From the NCBI RefSeq assembly GCF_010646885.2, contig NZ_CP050700.1, positions 780,001-844,000 on the forward strand: a stretch of DNA of 64,000 nt, in the 5' to 3' direction. This stretch comes from Desulfopila sp. IMCC35008 (lineage in GTDB: Bacteria > Desulfobacterota > Desulfobulbia > Desulfobulbales > Desulfocapsaceae). Positions 36,199 through 44,571 of the stretch are shown in pieces (positions within the stretch are counted from its first letter, which is position 1; every line of letters begins with the position of its first letter). The notes under the pieces are model-generated. The model was given only the letters and a program-made list of their open reading frames with translations. It made no database searches and had not been told where the DNA came from. Position numbers and translations under genes: made by a program.

Positions 36199-36971
36199 GG
36201 CTGCCTGAGGGTAATGGATCGTTGAAATATGGCATTGGCACATTTTTGTGCTGTTTCAGTTATATCGGTTGTGAAATGAAGTCGTTGCACCGGTTCTTCC
36301 CGCTCTACGAGTTGAGGATGCTCGGTAAGAAATTTGCTCAGACTGTCGGCCAGATTATTAGACGAATCTATAAGATGCACCTTTTTACCGATTCGTGGTT
36401 GAATGAGGTGTTTAAGTAACGGATAATGGGTACAACCCAGAATCAGGCTGTCAATCTGCTTTTCTTTTAACGGGTGCAGGTAACGCCTGAGTATCATTTT
36501 GGTTTCACGCTTATTATTCCAGCCCTCTTCTACCAGGGGGACAAGCAGGGGACATGGCTGGGAATATACCTTGAAGTCTGGGCGCAATGCTTTGATTTTC
36601 TGTTCGTAGATACCGCTTCGTATGGTGGCACGTGTGCCGATAATACCGATCCTGCCATTTCTGGAGATGGAAACGGCCTGTTCAACTGCAGGCGTGATAA
36701 CCTCAAGGACGGGTATGTTAAACTCTCTCCTGACAATATCGGTGGCTACGCTTGAGGCTGAGTTGCATGCTATGACGATGACTCTTGCCCCCATATCTAC
36801 CAGGAATTTACTGTTCTCAAGGGAATAGTTGATAATGGCACTATTACTTTTGGGACCGTACGGAGCTCTGGCCAGATCCCCGAGGTAGAGGGTGGAAACA
36901 GCGGGCAGCATTTTTTCAATGGCCCGGGCGACAGTCATGCCGCCGACTCCTGAATCGAAAATTCCTATCAT
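36195..36971 (-). CDS. murI: Glutamate racemase
   Basis: 258-aa cytoplasmic enzyme that makes D-glutamate for peptidoglycan. N-terminus MIGIFDSGVGGMTVARAIEK has the substrate-binding DSG motif; the two catalytic Cys are in VIVIACNSASSVATD (near residue 71) and LILGCTHYPLLKHLI (near 180). First in the murI-lolA-radical SAM run on the minus strand. Upstream, 36972-37255, is a 284-bp divergent gap with no gene. Confidence 0.96.
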   Translation of the reverse strand: MIGIFDSGVGGMTVARAIEKMLPAVSTLYLGDLARAPYGPKSNSAIINYSLENSKFLVDMGARVIVIACNSASSVATDIVRREFNIPVLEVITPAVEQAVSISRNGRIGIIGTRATIRSGIYEQKIKALRPDFKVYSQPCPLLVPLVEEGWNNKRETKMILRRYLHPLKEKQIDSLILGCTHYPLLKHLIQPRIGKKVHLIDSSNNLADSLSKFLTEHPQLVEREEPVQRLHFTTDITETAQKCANAIFQRSITLRQP

Positions 36972-37255
36972 AGGCTGTGATTAAATTTCAGGGTGGTAAT
37001 AAAGGATTTCTGACGTTGTAACCTGGAAATGCAGGCTGATTATCCGGAAAAACAATCTATACCAGAAACGGGAGGGAACAACAAGGCGATGTCAAAGAGC
37101 AGGAAAATGGAGCTAACCACAGTGTGCTGTTGACAGAAGCGGGCAGGAGAATTATTTTAGCCGTGGTCTCTCTCTGGCCATGACGACCAGAGGTGGAATT
37201 AATCATAGAAAAACAGAAAGAAGGACCCTCGCTTACGTGAGGACGTGGAGTAGAA

Positions 37256-37531
37256 ATGCCTGTTTACGAATACGAGTGCAACGAATGTCAGAAGGTGTTC
37301 GAGGTTCAGCAGAAAATGGCGGATGCGCCGTTAAGCGAATGCCCCGAGTGTAAAGGAGAAGTCAAAAAGCTTATTTCTTCAACTTCATTTCAGCTGAAGG
37401 GCGGTGGTTGGTATGCAGACGGTTATGCTTCGACCAATGGGAAATTGTCAGACAGTAAACCGAGCAGTGACAAAGCACCCGCCTGTGCCTCAGGTGGTGG
37501 CTGTGCCGGTTGCCCTGCCACAGCTTCCTGA
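37256..37531 (+). CDS. FmdB-type zinc ribbon protein
   Basis: 91-aa protein opening with the FmdB/CxxC zinc ribbon MPVYEYECNECQKVFEVQQK, CPECKGEVKKLISSTSFQLKGGGWY, four Cys at residues about 8, 11, 29 and 32. The C-terminal tail has a second Cys cluster, ACASGGGCAGCPA. Members are thought to regulate or assist enzymes such as formamidase, but no function is firm. ATG 37256 is preceded by GTGGAG. Convergent with queA (26 bp apart). Confidence 0.9.
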   Translation: MPVYEYECNECQKVFEVQQKMADAPLSECPECKGEVKKLISSTSFQLKGGGWYADGYASTNGKLSDSKPSSDKAPACASGGGCAGCPATAS

Positions 37532-37557
37532 TATTCTGTAGAAACGCTATAATATCG

Positions 37558-38634
37558 TCATGGCCTGGTAATAACGGCCATGGCGTCTCCATACGAGTAA
37601 AACCGGTACCCTTCCCGTATTGCCAGGTTGTAACACTCAAGTAGTTTTTCCCTCCCGCAGAGGGCGGATACCAGAAACAGCAGTGACGATTCGGGCAGGT
37701 GGAAGTTGGTGATCAGGTTGTCGATGATCCTGAATTCAAAACCGGGATAGATGTAGAGATCGCACCAGCCGTCAACACTCTGAAGGGTTCCGTTGCGTCC
37801 GCTATATTCCAGGGCGCGCACCGATGTGGTACCGATGGCCCAGATCCTGCCGCCTCGTTCTTTCGCCTCATTTATGGTCTGTACAGTGCTATCCGGAACG
37901 GAGATATATTCCTTGTGGATGTTGTGATCCGTTATCGTCTCATGGCGTACCGGGGCAAATGTACCGTATCCGACATGGAGGGTGACAGAGGTGATTTGTA
38001 CTCCTTTTTCCTTGAGTCGGTCCAGGAGGGTATCGGTAAAATGAAGACCCGCTGTCGGCGCGGCAACGGCCCCGGGTCGATCAGCATATACTGTCTGATA
38101 CCGTTTACTGTCTTCTGGGGTTGTCCCGTTTACCCTCGAAATATAGGGTGGTAAGGGAACCTGTCCGCACTCCTGGAGTATCGTGTTGAGATCCAGTAAA
38201 TAGGAGTAATTCAGCCGAATTCGAACCTTTCCGTCTTTCAGGTATTCCAGCACAGTGATGGATAAATCCTGATTAATGGTCACATTTGTGTCAAGTGCCG
38301 GTTTTTTAGAGCTTTTTAAAAGAGCTGTTGCCTCCGCTTCCCCCTTTGCATTGTTGCTCACTGTGGGATAATTCAGTAGGAAGACCTCTACCTTGCCCCC
38401 TGTCTGTTTTGTTCCGTATAACCGGGCGGGAAAAACACGGGTATCGTTGACCACCATCACATCACCTTCACGGAAATAGTCAATGATGTTGCCGAACCGA
38501 TGGTGTTTCAGGCTGTTGGCAGAGGTGTCGAGCACCATGAGGCGGGAGTTTTCCCTTTTATCAGCCGGAGCCTGTGCTATGTTTTCTTCTGGCAACAGGT
38601 AGCTGTAACTCTTGAGTGAAAAATCGTGATTCAT
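37558..38634 (-). CDS. queA: S-adenosylmethionine:tRNA ribosyltransferase-isomerase QueA
   Basis: 358-aa enzyme that adds the epoxycyclopentanediol moiety in queuosine synthesis. QueA landmarks: YSYLLPEENIAQAPADKREN (residues 9-28), MVVNDTRVFPARLYG, PLPPYISR, YQTVYADRPGAVAAPTAGLHFT and VGYGTFAPV, then TTSVRALE and TNFHLPESSLLFLVSAL. Full length. Divergent from mqnB across 96 bp. Confidence 0.97.
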   Translation of the reverse strand: MNHDFSLKSYSYLLPEENIAQAPADKRENSRLMVLDTSANSLKHHRFGNIIDYFREGDVMVVNDTRVFPARLYGTKQTGGKVEVFLLNYPTVSNNAKGEAEATALLKSSKKPALDTNVTINQDLSITVLEYLKDGKVRIRLNYSYLLDLNTILQECGQVPLPPYISRVNGTTPEDSKRYQTVYADRPGAVAAPTAGLHFTDTLLDRLKEKGVQITSVTLHVGYGTFAPVRHETITDHNIHKEYISVPDSTVQTINEAKERGGRIWAIGTTSVRALEYSGRNGTLQSVDGWCDLYIYPGFEFRIIDNLITNFHLPESSLLFLVSALCGREKLLECYNLAIREGYRFYSYGDAMAVITRP

Positions 38635-38730
38635 GAGAAATTCTGATTAGTCTTTTCCTGTCAGACTGTTATGGTAGTATGATGATTTCACCTGTATGTT
38701 ACTATAAAAAATGGAGCTGTTGTAGTTACC

Positions 38731-39390
38731 ATGATACTGGTCGTTGCTGCAACTGAAATGGAGTTACGCCCCTTTATTAAAGAGATGGGACCATCCGGAA
38801 AAGGGTGGGAAACCCTTATCAGCGGGGTTGGGCCGATTGAAACTGCTGTCCGGCTGGGGAGTTATCTGGCAGGTGAAAACAGGCGGATCGATTCTGTTTT
38901 TAATTTTGGTGTCGGTGGAGCCTATATCCCTCCTCAACCTCAACCAACGATTCCATTACTGTCGGTATGTTTGGCAGAACGTGAAATCTTTGGTGATCTC
39001 GGTATCTGCCATGGGGAGAAAGTTGAATATTTTTCGGAAACCCTTTCGGTTGAAAACGTTTTTTCTCTTGATCGTTGCCTGTTGGACAGGGTCTTTCGTA
39101 TTTTGGAAACCTACCAGGTCGAAAGTTATCTTGGAACGTTTGTGACGGTCAATAGTGCTAGTGGACGTTTAGCCCGGGGGGATTTTCTGCGGCAAAGATG
39201 GAACGGCATATGTGAAAACATGGAGGGAGCTGCTGTTGCCAGAGTCTGTCGGGAGGTCAGGATACCTCTTGTTGAAATGAGGGTGATCTCAAATCTGGTA
39301 GAAGACCGGGATCCCTCAAAATGGCTCTTACGGGAATCCTGCGAGCGAGCCGGGAAGGTTGGAGCGTTGATTGTAAAGGAGTTGATATGA
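38731..39390 (+). CDS. mqnB: Futalosine hydrolase
   Basis: 219-aa nucleosidase of the futalosine route to menaquinone; removes hypoxanthine (or adenine) from futalosine or its amino form. Related to MTA/SAH nucleosidase: MILVVAATEMELRPFIKEMG, TLISGVGPIETAVRLGSYL, VFNFGVGGAYI, and the C-terminal ENMEGAAVARVCREVRIPLVEMRVISN motif with the catalytic-site Glu-x-Glu pattern. It overlaps mqnD (ATGA at 39387) so the two are coupled, which confirms the pathway. Confidence 0.93.
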   Translation: MILVVAATEMELRPFIKEMGPSGKGWETLISGVGPIETAVRLGSYLAGENRRIDSVFNFGVGGAYIPPQPQPTIPLLSVCLAEREIFGDLGICHGEKVEYFSETLSVENVFSLDRCLLDRVFRILETYQVESYLGTFVTVNSASGRLARGDFLRQRWNGICENMEGAAVARVCREVRIPLVEMRVISNLVEDRDPSKWLLRESCERAGKVGALIVKELI

Positions 39391-40226
39391 TCCCCCTTTT
39401 GTCTCTTGGATATTCACCGTGTCCGAACGACACATTTATATTTTATGGATTGGTTCATGAAAAGGTCGATTGCGAGGGAGTACTTTTTGGTAATCCGGTC
39501 CTTGAGGATGTAGAGACCCTGAATCTGTGGGCGCTTGAAAAGCGTCTCGATATTACCAAGCTGTCCTGTCATGCCCTCGGTCACGTGCTTGATGACTATT
39601 GTGTATTATCTGCCGGTGCAGCCCTGGGAAGAGGCTGCGGGCCCCTGCTGGTGGCTTCAAAAAAGACGGATATCTACTCTCTTAAAGACAAAAAGGTCGC
39701 GATACCGGGCCGGTATACAACCGCTGCCCTGTTATTGCAGATGTTGCTGCCGGGATGTACCGGGCTGGTGGAGATGCGTTTTGATTCGATCATGGAGGCG
39801 GTCCTGCAAGGTGAGGTCGATGCGGGTGTCATTATTCACGAATCCCGGTTCACCTATCAGGATTATAACCTGGTCTGCCTGCAGGATCTGGGGCAATGGT
39901 GGGAAGATCAAACCACTATGCCCATTCCGCTAGGTGCAATAGTGGCCAGACGCAGTCTGGGAGCTGAGAAGATAGGAGAAATTGATCGAGCCTTACAGAG
40001 GAGTGTGAGGTATTCCTTTGCTTATCCTGACGAGTGTATGACCTATATTCAGGCCCATAGCCAGGAGATGGAAGGCGAGGTTATTCGACAGCATATCGGA
40101 CTCTACGTAAATGATTATTCGATCGATCTTGGCAGGAATGGCTTTGGTGCCATTGAGGAATTTCTGGAGCGGGGACGACAGGCGGGTGTTTTGCCGGAGA
40201 CAAATTACGGACTGAAAATTATATGA
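39387..40226 (+). CDS. mqnD: 1,4-dihydroxy-6-naphthoate synthase MqnD
   Basis: Makes the naphthoate ring in the futalosine pathway to menaquinone. About 279 aa from ATG 39387 (MIPLLSLGYSPCPNDTFIF, the family hallmark); an upstream start at 39321 would overlap mqnB heavily. Other family segments: LDITKLSCHALGHVLDDYCV, GRGCGPLLVA, VAIPGRYTTAALLLQMLLPG, VDAGVIIHESRFTYQDYNL and TMPIPLGAIVARR with the active-site loop. Its stop overlaps the next gene by 4 bp, so mqnB, mqnD and the MobA-like gene form one transcript. Confidence 0.95.
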   Translation: MIPLLSLGYSPCPNDTFIFYGLVHEKVDCEGVLFGNPVLEDVETLNLWALEKRLDITKLSCHALGHVLDDYCVLSAGAALGRGCGPLLVASKKTDIYSLKDKKVAIPGRYTTAALLLQMLLPGCTGLVEMRFDSIMEAVLQGEVDAGVIIHESRFTYQDYNLVCLQDLGQWWEDQTTMPIPLGAIVARRSLGAEKIGEIDRALQRSVRYSFAYPDECMTYIQAHSQEMEGEVIRQHIGLYVNDYSIDLGRNGFGAIEEFLERGRQAGVLPETNYGLKII

Positions 40227-41224
40227 CGGACTTAGGTTACCTTCCTCTTTTTCAGGTAAAGGTTGGTAATACCGAGGAGCTGCGTTTTTTTTATGAGGCA
40301 GTTCTGCCTGGCCTGGAAAAACAAAATATACACTCCGCTGTTGTGACTGGAAAAGAGGGTGAATGTTGCGGTCGTCTTCCCGTTTCTTCTTGGTTAATGG
40401 GTGTTTCTTCGACACTGTATATAGGTATGAGAGGCCAGGATCCGTTTACCCTGCTCCCTGATCTGTTTCGTCATGTGGATATTATCTTTTGCCTTGATGA
40501 AGAATCGGCGGTGGACAGCACTTTTCACTCCTTCCCTTTTCCTGTAGCAGATTTCCTGGATAACGAACAAGGCGCAATCAAATACCTGGTTGATATCGCC
40601 AGCTCAGGGATACAGCAACGAGAGATCTGGGCCTGTATCCTTATCGGTGGCAAGAGCTCTCGGATGGGGCAGCCAAAACATCTGCTTCCCCACCATGACG
40701 GAAGGAGTTGGCTGGAAAGAAATATCGCTCTGATACAAGACAAGGTAGCAGGGGTTGCCATCTCTGGGAAAGGGGATTTGCCACCCTGTTTGCAGCACCA
40801 CCTGCGACTACAGGATGTTCCCGGCGTGCAGGGTCCGCTTACAGGCCTGATTTCGGCAACCCGCTGGATGCCCAATGTGAGCTGGCTGGTTTTTGCCTGT
40901 GATTTGCCGATGGTAAGCGCCGAAGCGATTGACTGGCTTATAGGTGACAGGCGGCCTGGCTGTTGGGCTAAAATACCTACATTGCGCGGGCAACAGCGAG
41001 GCGAACCGCTCCTGGCCCGATATGAACCCCAGTGCGGGCCGCTTTTTGAAACTATGGCACGGAGCGGGAACTTTTCACTGCACAGGATATTCTCAAACAA
41101 CAAGGTCGATCTGGCAGAGGTGCCGGCTCCTCTTGAACAGAGCTGGAGGAATGTGAATACTCCTTCCGAGCTAGAGGAACTAAAAAGGGGAATGAGCCAT
41201 GTTCGGGATGGGAAAACTTCGTAA
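40223..41224 (+). CDS. MobA-like molybdenum cofactor guanylyltransferase with N-terminal extension
   Basis: 333-aa protein. From about residue 137 it is a MobA-type nucleotidyltransferase: ACILIGGKSSRMGQPKHLLP (nucleotide-binding loop with GGxSxRMGxPK), LQDVPGVQGPLTGLISATRW, WLVFACDLPMVSAEAIDWLI and WRNVNTPSELEEL. The first 135 residues precede this and are unlike MobA; they lack a P-loop, so they are not an intact MobB, though the size and position would suit a decayed MobB-like domain (inference). The ATG overlaps the mqnD stop. The C-terminus overlaps the following kinase gene by 26 bp. Confidence 0.8.
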   Translation: MTDLGYLPLFQVKVGNTEELRFFYEAVLPGLEKQNIHSAVVTGKEGECCGRLPVSSWLMGVSSTLYIGMRGQDPFTLLPDLFRHVDIIFCLDEESAVDSTFHSFPFPVADFLDNEQGAIKYLVDIASSGIQQREIWACILIGGKSSRMGQPKHLLPHHDGRSWLERNIALIQDKVAGVAISGKGDLPPCLQHHLRLQDVPGVQGPLTGLISATRWMPNVSWLVFACDLPMVSAEAIDWLIGDRRPGCWAKIPTLRGQQRGEPLLARYEPQCGPLFETMARSGNFSLHRIFSNNKVDLAEVPAPLEQSWRNVNTPSELEELKRGMSHVRDGKTS

Positions 41225-43787
41225 GAAAATCGGCGTTAAACTCTTTTTTCTGCTGACAACCCTCTTTCTGCTCGCCCTGGCTCCTCTTGTCTATACTGTT
41301 TTCACCACCGTCACCTATTTCGGAAACTATACGGTCAATATCAACCGCACCCAGATCAAGGAACAGTCCTACTCCTACCTCCGCACCATCGCGCGGGAAC
41401 AGGCTCGTATCTGTGAGTCGTTTTTCTCGCGGGCCCTGGTTGTTTCTTCACTAATGGCAAGCCAGGCCCGAGATGTGTATGAAAATATTGATTATTATGC
41501 CGGGCTTCCCGGTGAGAGAGTGATACTGGCAAAAAACGATGAGAATAAAATCTTTTATACGCCTCTCGAGGGGGATATCGTAACCGCATACTGGGGAGGG
41601 CATGAAATCAGCCCTGCTGTCAGTCGGGAATTACTGGCACTGTCCCGGCTTGATCCTGTCCTTCGCCGCGGCAGACTTGAGGTGCCCGAGAGTCATGCAA
41701 CCCATATGATTACCCTTTCCGGGATCGGGCGGTACCTCACAGAAAATGAAGAAGCGAAAGAGGCCGTCTACAACCTGCCGCCTGTCGAAATATTTGATTT
41801 GCGGGACGGTGAGCCGGTGGTAATGTTCACCGGTGAAAAAGAGCCTCAGGAACGGACTCGTTGGACCCGGGTTTACAAGGATGATGTTGTTGATGGTCTT
41901 ATGATCACTGCCTCCTCCCCTGTCTTTGATAATAACGGGAATCTCCGGGCTATAACAGGGGTGGATGTTCCGCTCAACATGATTTTGTCGGAAATGGCTG
42001 GCTGGAAAGAACTGGGTACCAAGGGAAACGCCCTGTTTTTCTTTATCATGGATAGTGACGGCCGGCTGATCGCCTTTCCCCTCGATTATCTTGCTTTATT
42101 CGGCCTTGATGTCGACTGGTCACTGTTTCAGAACTCAGATGATATCTTTGACTATAAGCTCTCCGATTCAACTATTGGGAATGTCGCACGCTTGCTGCCC
42201 CAGCTTATGAAAGACGAAAGTGGCACGTTTGAAGTGTCACTCGGTGAGGATGTCTATATATTTACCCAGCAGTATATTCCGGGTCTGGAATGGCACCTGG
42301 TACTTGTCAACAATGAGAGCCAGCTTATATCTTCTATTTCCCGGACAGAGGAGGCGCTTGGGGGCACGATACATACCCTTATCAATAAATTTGTTATCAG
42401 TGCCCTTCTCATTCTGTTGTTTGTCATCATTGCCGTGTTCCTGGCTGTTAATCATTTTGTGGCTCCCCTGAAAAAACTCTCGGAGGCCGCTCTGCGGGTT
42501 GGTGCCGGAGATTTGGCAACACGTTGCAGGCTGGGACGAAATGATGAACTGGGTAGTCTGGCGGAGTCGTTCAATGGCATGGTGGAGAGACTTGAGACTG
42601 CTGAGAAATTGCAGAAGAGATATGCAAAGCAACTCGAAATTGAAGTTGAGGAGCAGACCCGGGACCTCCGCAGAAAAAATTATGAACTGCACGATGTGAT
42701 AGCCGAACTCCACGTCGAGAGTGAGCGACGGAAGAGGGCGGTGGAGGCGCTTCGGCAGAGTGAAGAACAGATTCGAACGGCTATGGATGCCTCCCTTGCC
42801 GGACTCTGTATTGTCCAGAATATGAGGTTTCAATATATCAACCCACAGTTCACCCGTATCTTTGGCTATGAACCTGAAGAAGTGGTCGGAGATTTTGATC
42901 CGCTCAAGACTATTGCACCTGATGCCAGGGAGCGTATTCGTAAGCAGTGGCTTGAAATAATTTCTGAAAATAGTGGCAGGCCTCTTTCGATCCAGGGCGT
43001 GCGAAAGGATGGTTCCCGTTTTGAGGCATTGGTCGGTGGTGACCTGACGGTCTGGCAGGGAACGTCTGCTGTTGTTGCAACTTTTATGGATATTTCCGAG
43101 CAGAAAAAAGCCGAGGAACAGCTTCTTGAAAGCAGGAATATGCTGCAGGCATCCTTGAAAGAAAAGGAAGTGTTGATGCGGGAGATATACCATCGTACCA
43201 AGAACAATATGCTGGTGATTATCTCCATGCTCAATCTGCAGGCAATGGATATTGAGGATGCACATGTCCGCGAGTTGTTCAAGGAGACGGAGAACCGCAT
43301 CCGGGCAATGTCGATTGCCCATGAAAAACTGTATCAGTCCCAGAAACTGTCTGAGGTAGATCTATCAGTGTACTTACAAGATATGGTGCAGACCCTGGTT
43401 GAGACGATGGTGTATGGCAACAGGGTGGTGGTTGGTGTCGATTGTTCGGTGGGAATCAGCGTTTCACTCGATGCTATCGTGCCACTTGGACTCGCTGTAA
43501 ACGAAATTGTGACAAATTCAATTAAACACGCATTCCCTGATTTTGGAAGTGGGCGGATTTATGTAAAAGTGCATCAGGAAGACGATGGTATGGTGGTAAT
43601 GCAGGTGGGTGACGATGGTATCGGCTTACCCTCCGGGATAGATGTTGCCACGTCCCCCTCCCTGGGCTTACAGATAACATTGAACCTAATCGAGAAACAG
43701 TTGCAGGGGAGTCTGGAAGTGGACAGAACGAACGGCACGATGTATATTATCAAGTTTAAGGAACTAGCTAAACTGACAAGGATATGA
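41199..43787 (+). CDS. Membrane sensor histidine kinase, HisKA_2/HWE type
   Basis: 862-aa sensor kinase. Order: membrane helix about 13-38; large periplasmic Cache-like domain about 40-390, containing GVDVPLNMILSEMAGWKELG; helix about 395-425 (FVISALLILLFVIIAVFLAV); HAMP; a coiled coil about 465-525; PAS about 530-645; then HisKA_2 with the phospho-His in LMREIYHRTKNNMLVIISML near residue 666, and a HATPase ending GDDGIGLPSGIDVATSPSLGLQI. The kinase type works with single-domain or output-less regulators. The next gene is a receiver-only regulator coupled by a 4-bp overlap. It starts inside the MobA-like gene, so it probably shares that transcript. Confidence 0.9.
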   Translation: MFGMGKLRKKIGVKLFFLLTTLFLLALAPLVYTVFTTVTYFGNYTVNINRTQIKEQSYSYLRTIAREQARICESFFSRALVVSSLMASQARDVYENIDYYAGLPGERVILAKNDENKIFYTPLEGDIVTAYWGGHEISPAVSRELLALSRLDPVLRRGRLEVPESHATHMITLSGIGRYLTENEEAKEAVYNLPPVEIFDLRDGEPVVMFTGEKEPQERTRWTRVYKDDVVDGLMITASSPVFDNNGNLRAITGVDVPLNMILSEMAGWKELGTKGNALFFFIMDSDGRLIAFPLDYLALFGLDVDWSLFQNSDDIFDYKLSDSTIGNVARLLPQLMKDESGTFEVSLGEDVYIFTQQYIPGLEWHLVLVNNESQLISSISRTEEALGGTIHTLINKFVISALLILLFVIIAVFLAVNHFVAPLKKLSEAALRVGAGDLATRCRLGRNDELGSLAESFNGMVERLETAEKLQKRYAKQLEIEVEEQTRDLRRKNYELHDVIAELHVESERRKRAVEALRQSEEQIRTAMDASLAGLCIVQNMRFQYINPQFTRIFGYEPEEVVGDFDPLKTIAPDARERIRKQWLEIISENSGRPLSIQGVRKDGSRFEALVGGDLTVWQGTSAVVATFMDISEQKKAEEQLLESRNMLQASLKEKEVLMREIYHRTKNNMLVIISMLNLQAMDIEDAHVRELFKETENRIRAMSIAHEKLYQSQKLSEVDLSVYLQDMVQTLVETMVYGNRVVVGVDCSVGISVSLDAIVPLGLAVNEIVTNSIKHAFPDFGSGRIYVKVHQEDDGMVVMQVGDDGIGLPSGIDVATSPSLGLQITLNLIEKQLQGSLEVDRTNGTMYIIKFKELAKLTRI

Positions 43788-44176
43788 GGAATAATTCAAA
43801 AAAAATATTGATCGTTGAAGATGAGGCCCTGGTCGGCATGATGCTTGCCCGCATGGTTGAATCTCATGGCTTTTGTGTCTGTGACGTTGTCGGTACCGGC
43901 GAGGAAGCTGTGGCAGCATACCACAGTCATGATCCTGGTGTTATCCTCATGGATGTGAGTCTTGGAGGGTCGATGGACGGAATTGATGCGGGCCGCGAGA
44001 TACGTCTGACATCCGAGGTCCCGATTGTCTTTTTTACCGGTTATTACCGTGATCAGAATCTGCTGAAAAGAGCTGAGGATATTCGGCCGTTGGCTGTTCT
44101 CGATAAACTGGGTGCCATTGATGAATTGGTAGCCATCCTGGATAGTGCTTTTCCCCTGCCGGACTCCTTTGCCTGA
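43784..44176 (+). CDS. Single-domain response regulator
   Basis: 130 aa, a CheY-like receiver only. Acidic pair IVEDEALVGMMLARMVESHG near residues 11-30, phosphoacceptor Asp in GVILMDVSLGGSMDGIDAG near 57, Thr/Ser switch in VPIVFFTGYY and Lys near 108 in VLDKLG. With no output domain it must act by phosphotransfer or protein contact. It starts inside the kinase stop codon, so this pair is dedicated. Confidence 0.93.
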   Translation: MRNNSKKILIVEDEALVGMMLARMVESHGFCVCDVVGTGEEAVAAYHSHDPGVILMDVSLGGSMDGIDAGREIRLTSEVPIVFFTGYYRDQNLLKRAEDIRPLAVLDKLGAIDELVAILDSAFPLPDSFA

Positions 44177-44571
44177 TTTTTTCTCATCTTTTCTATCCTT
44201 CTGTTAGCTTTACGTATTTCCGCGATGTAGGGTCCCTGTCTGCTTGCATATCACGAGAGTCTGTGAAATAATATTTCTAGCCGAATTTCTCATCAGTTCA
44301 ACCGGCGTAACGTTCGAAGTTTTTAGCAGTGAGCCATAGTTGGTTATGTTCATTGCTAAAATACTGAAGAAGATGATGCCGCCCGAACTGGCCTTGGTGA
44401 GCATTTCGTAAAGTAAGTCATATACGGATATTGCTTTAACAAGCTGCCAGATCTATTGGAATCCCGAATTGACACGATGCTCATGAGAAATACGGGCTGG
44501 TTTCGGACTGGTATAATTATACAGATTCTTTTTTTTCCTTACCCGATTTATGAGCATTCCAGGGAGCTGTC
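44177..44571. other. Gene-free stretch before the receiver/PEP-synthase-like gene
   Basis: 395 bp with no gene I can support. The only frame of note, 64 codons on the minus strand (44210-44404), has no ribosome binding site and no similarity I can name. No terminator hairpin was seen after the response regulator. The ribosome binding site GGAG at 44560-44563 belongs to the next gene. Confidence 0.5.

Noticed and set aside
42237..43322. 361-codon minus-strand frame.
   Set aside because: Antisense to the HisKA_2 kinase gene, whose domains are clear.
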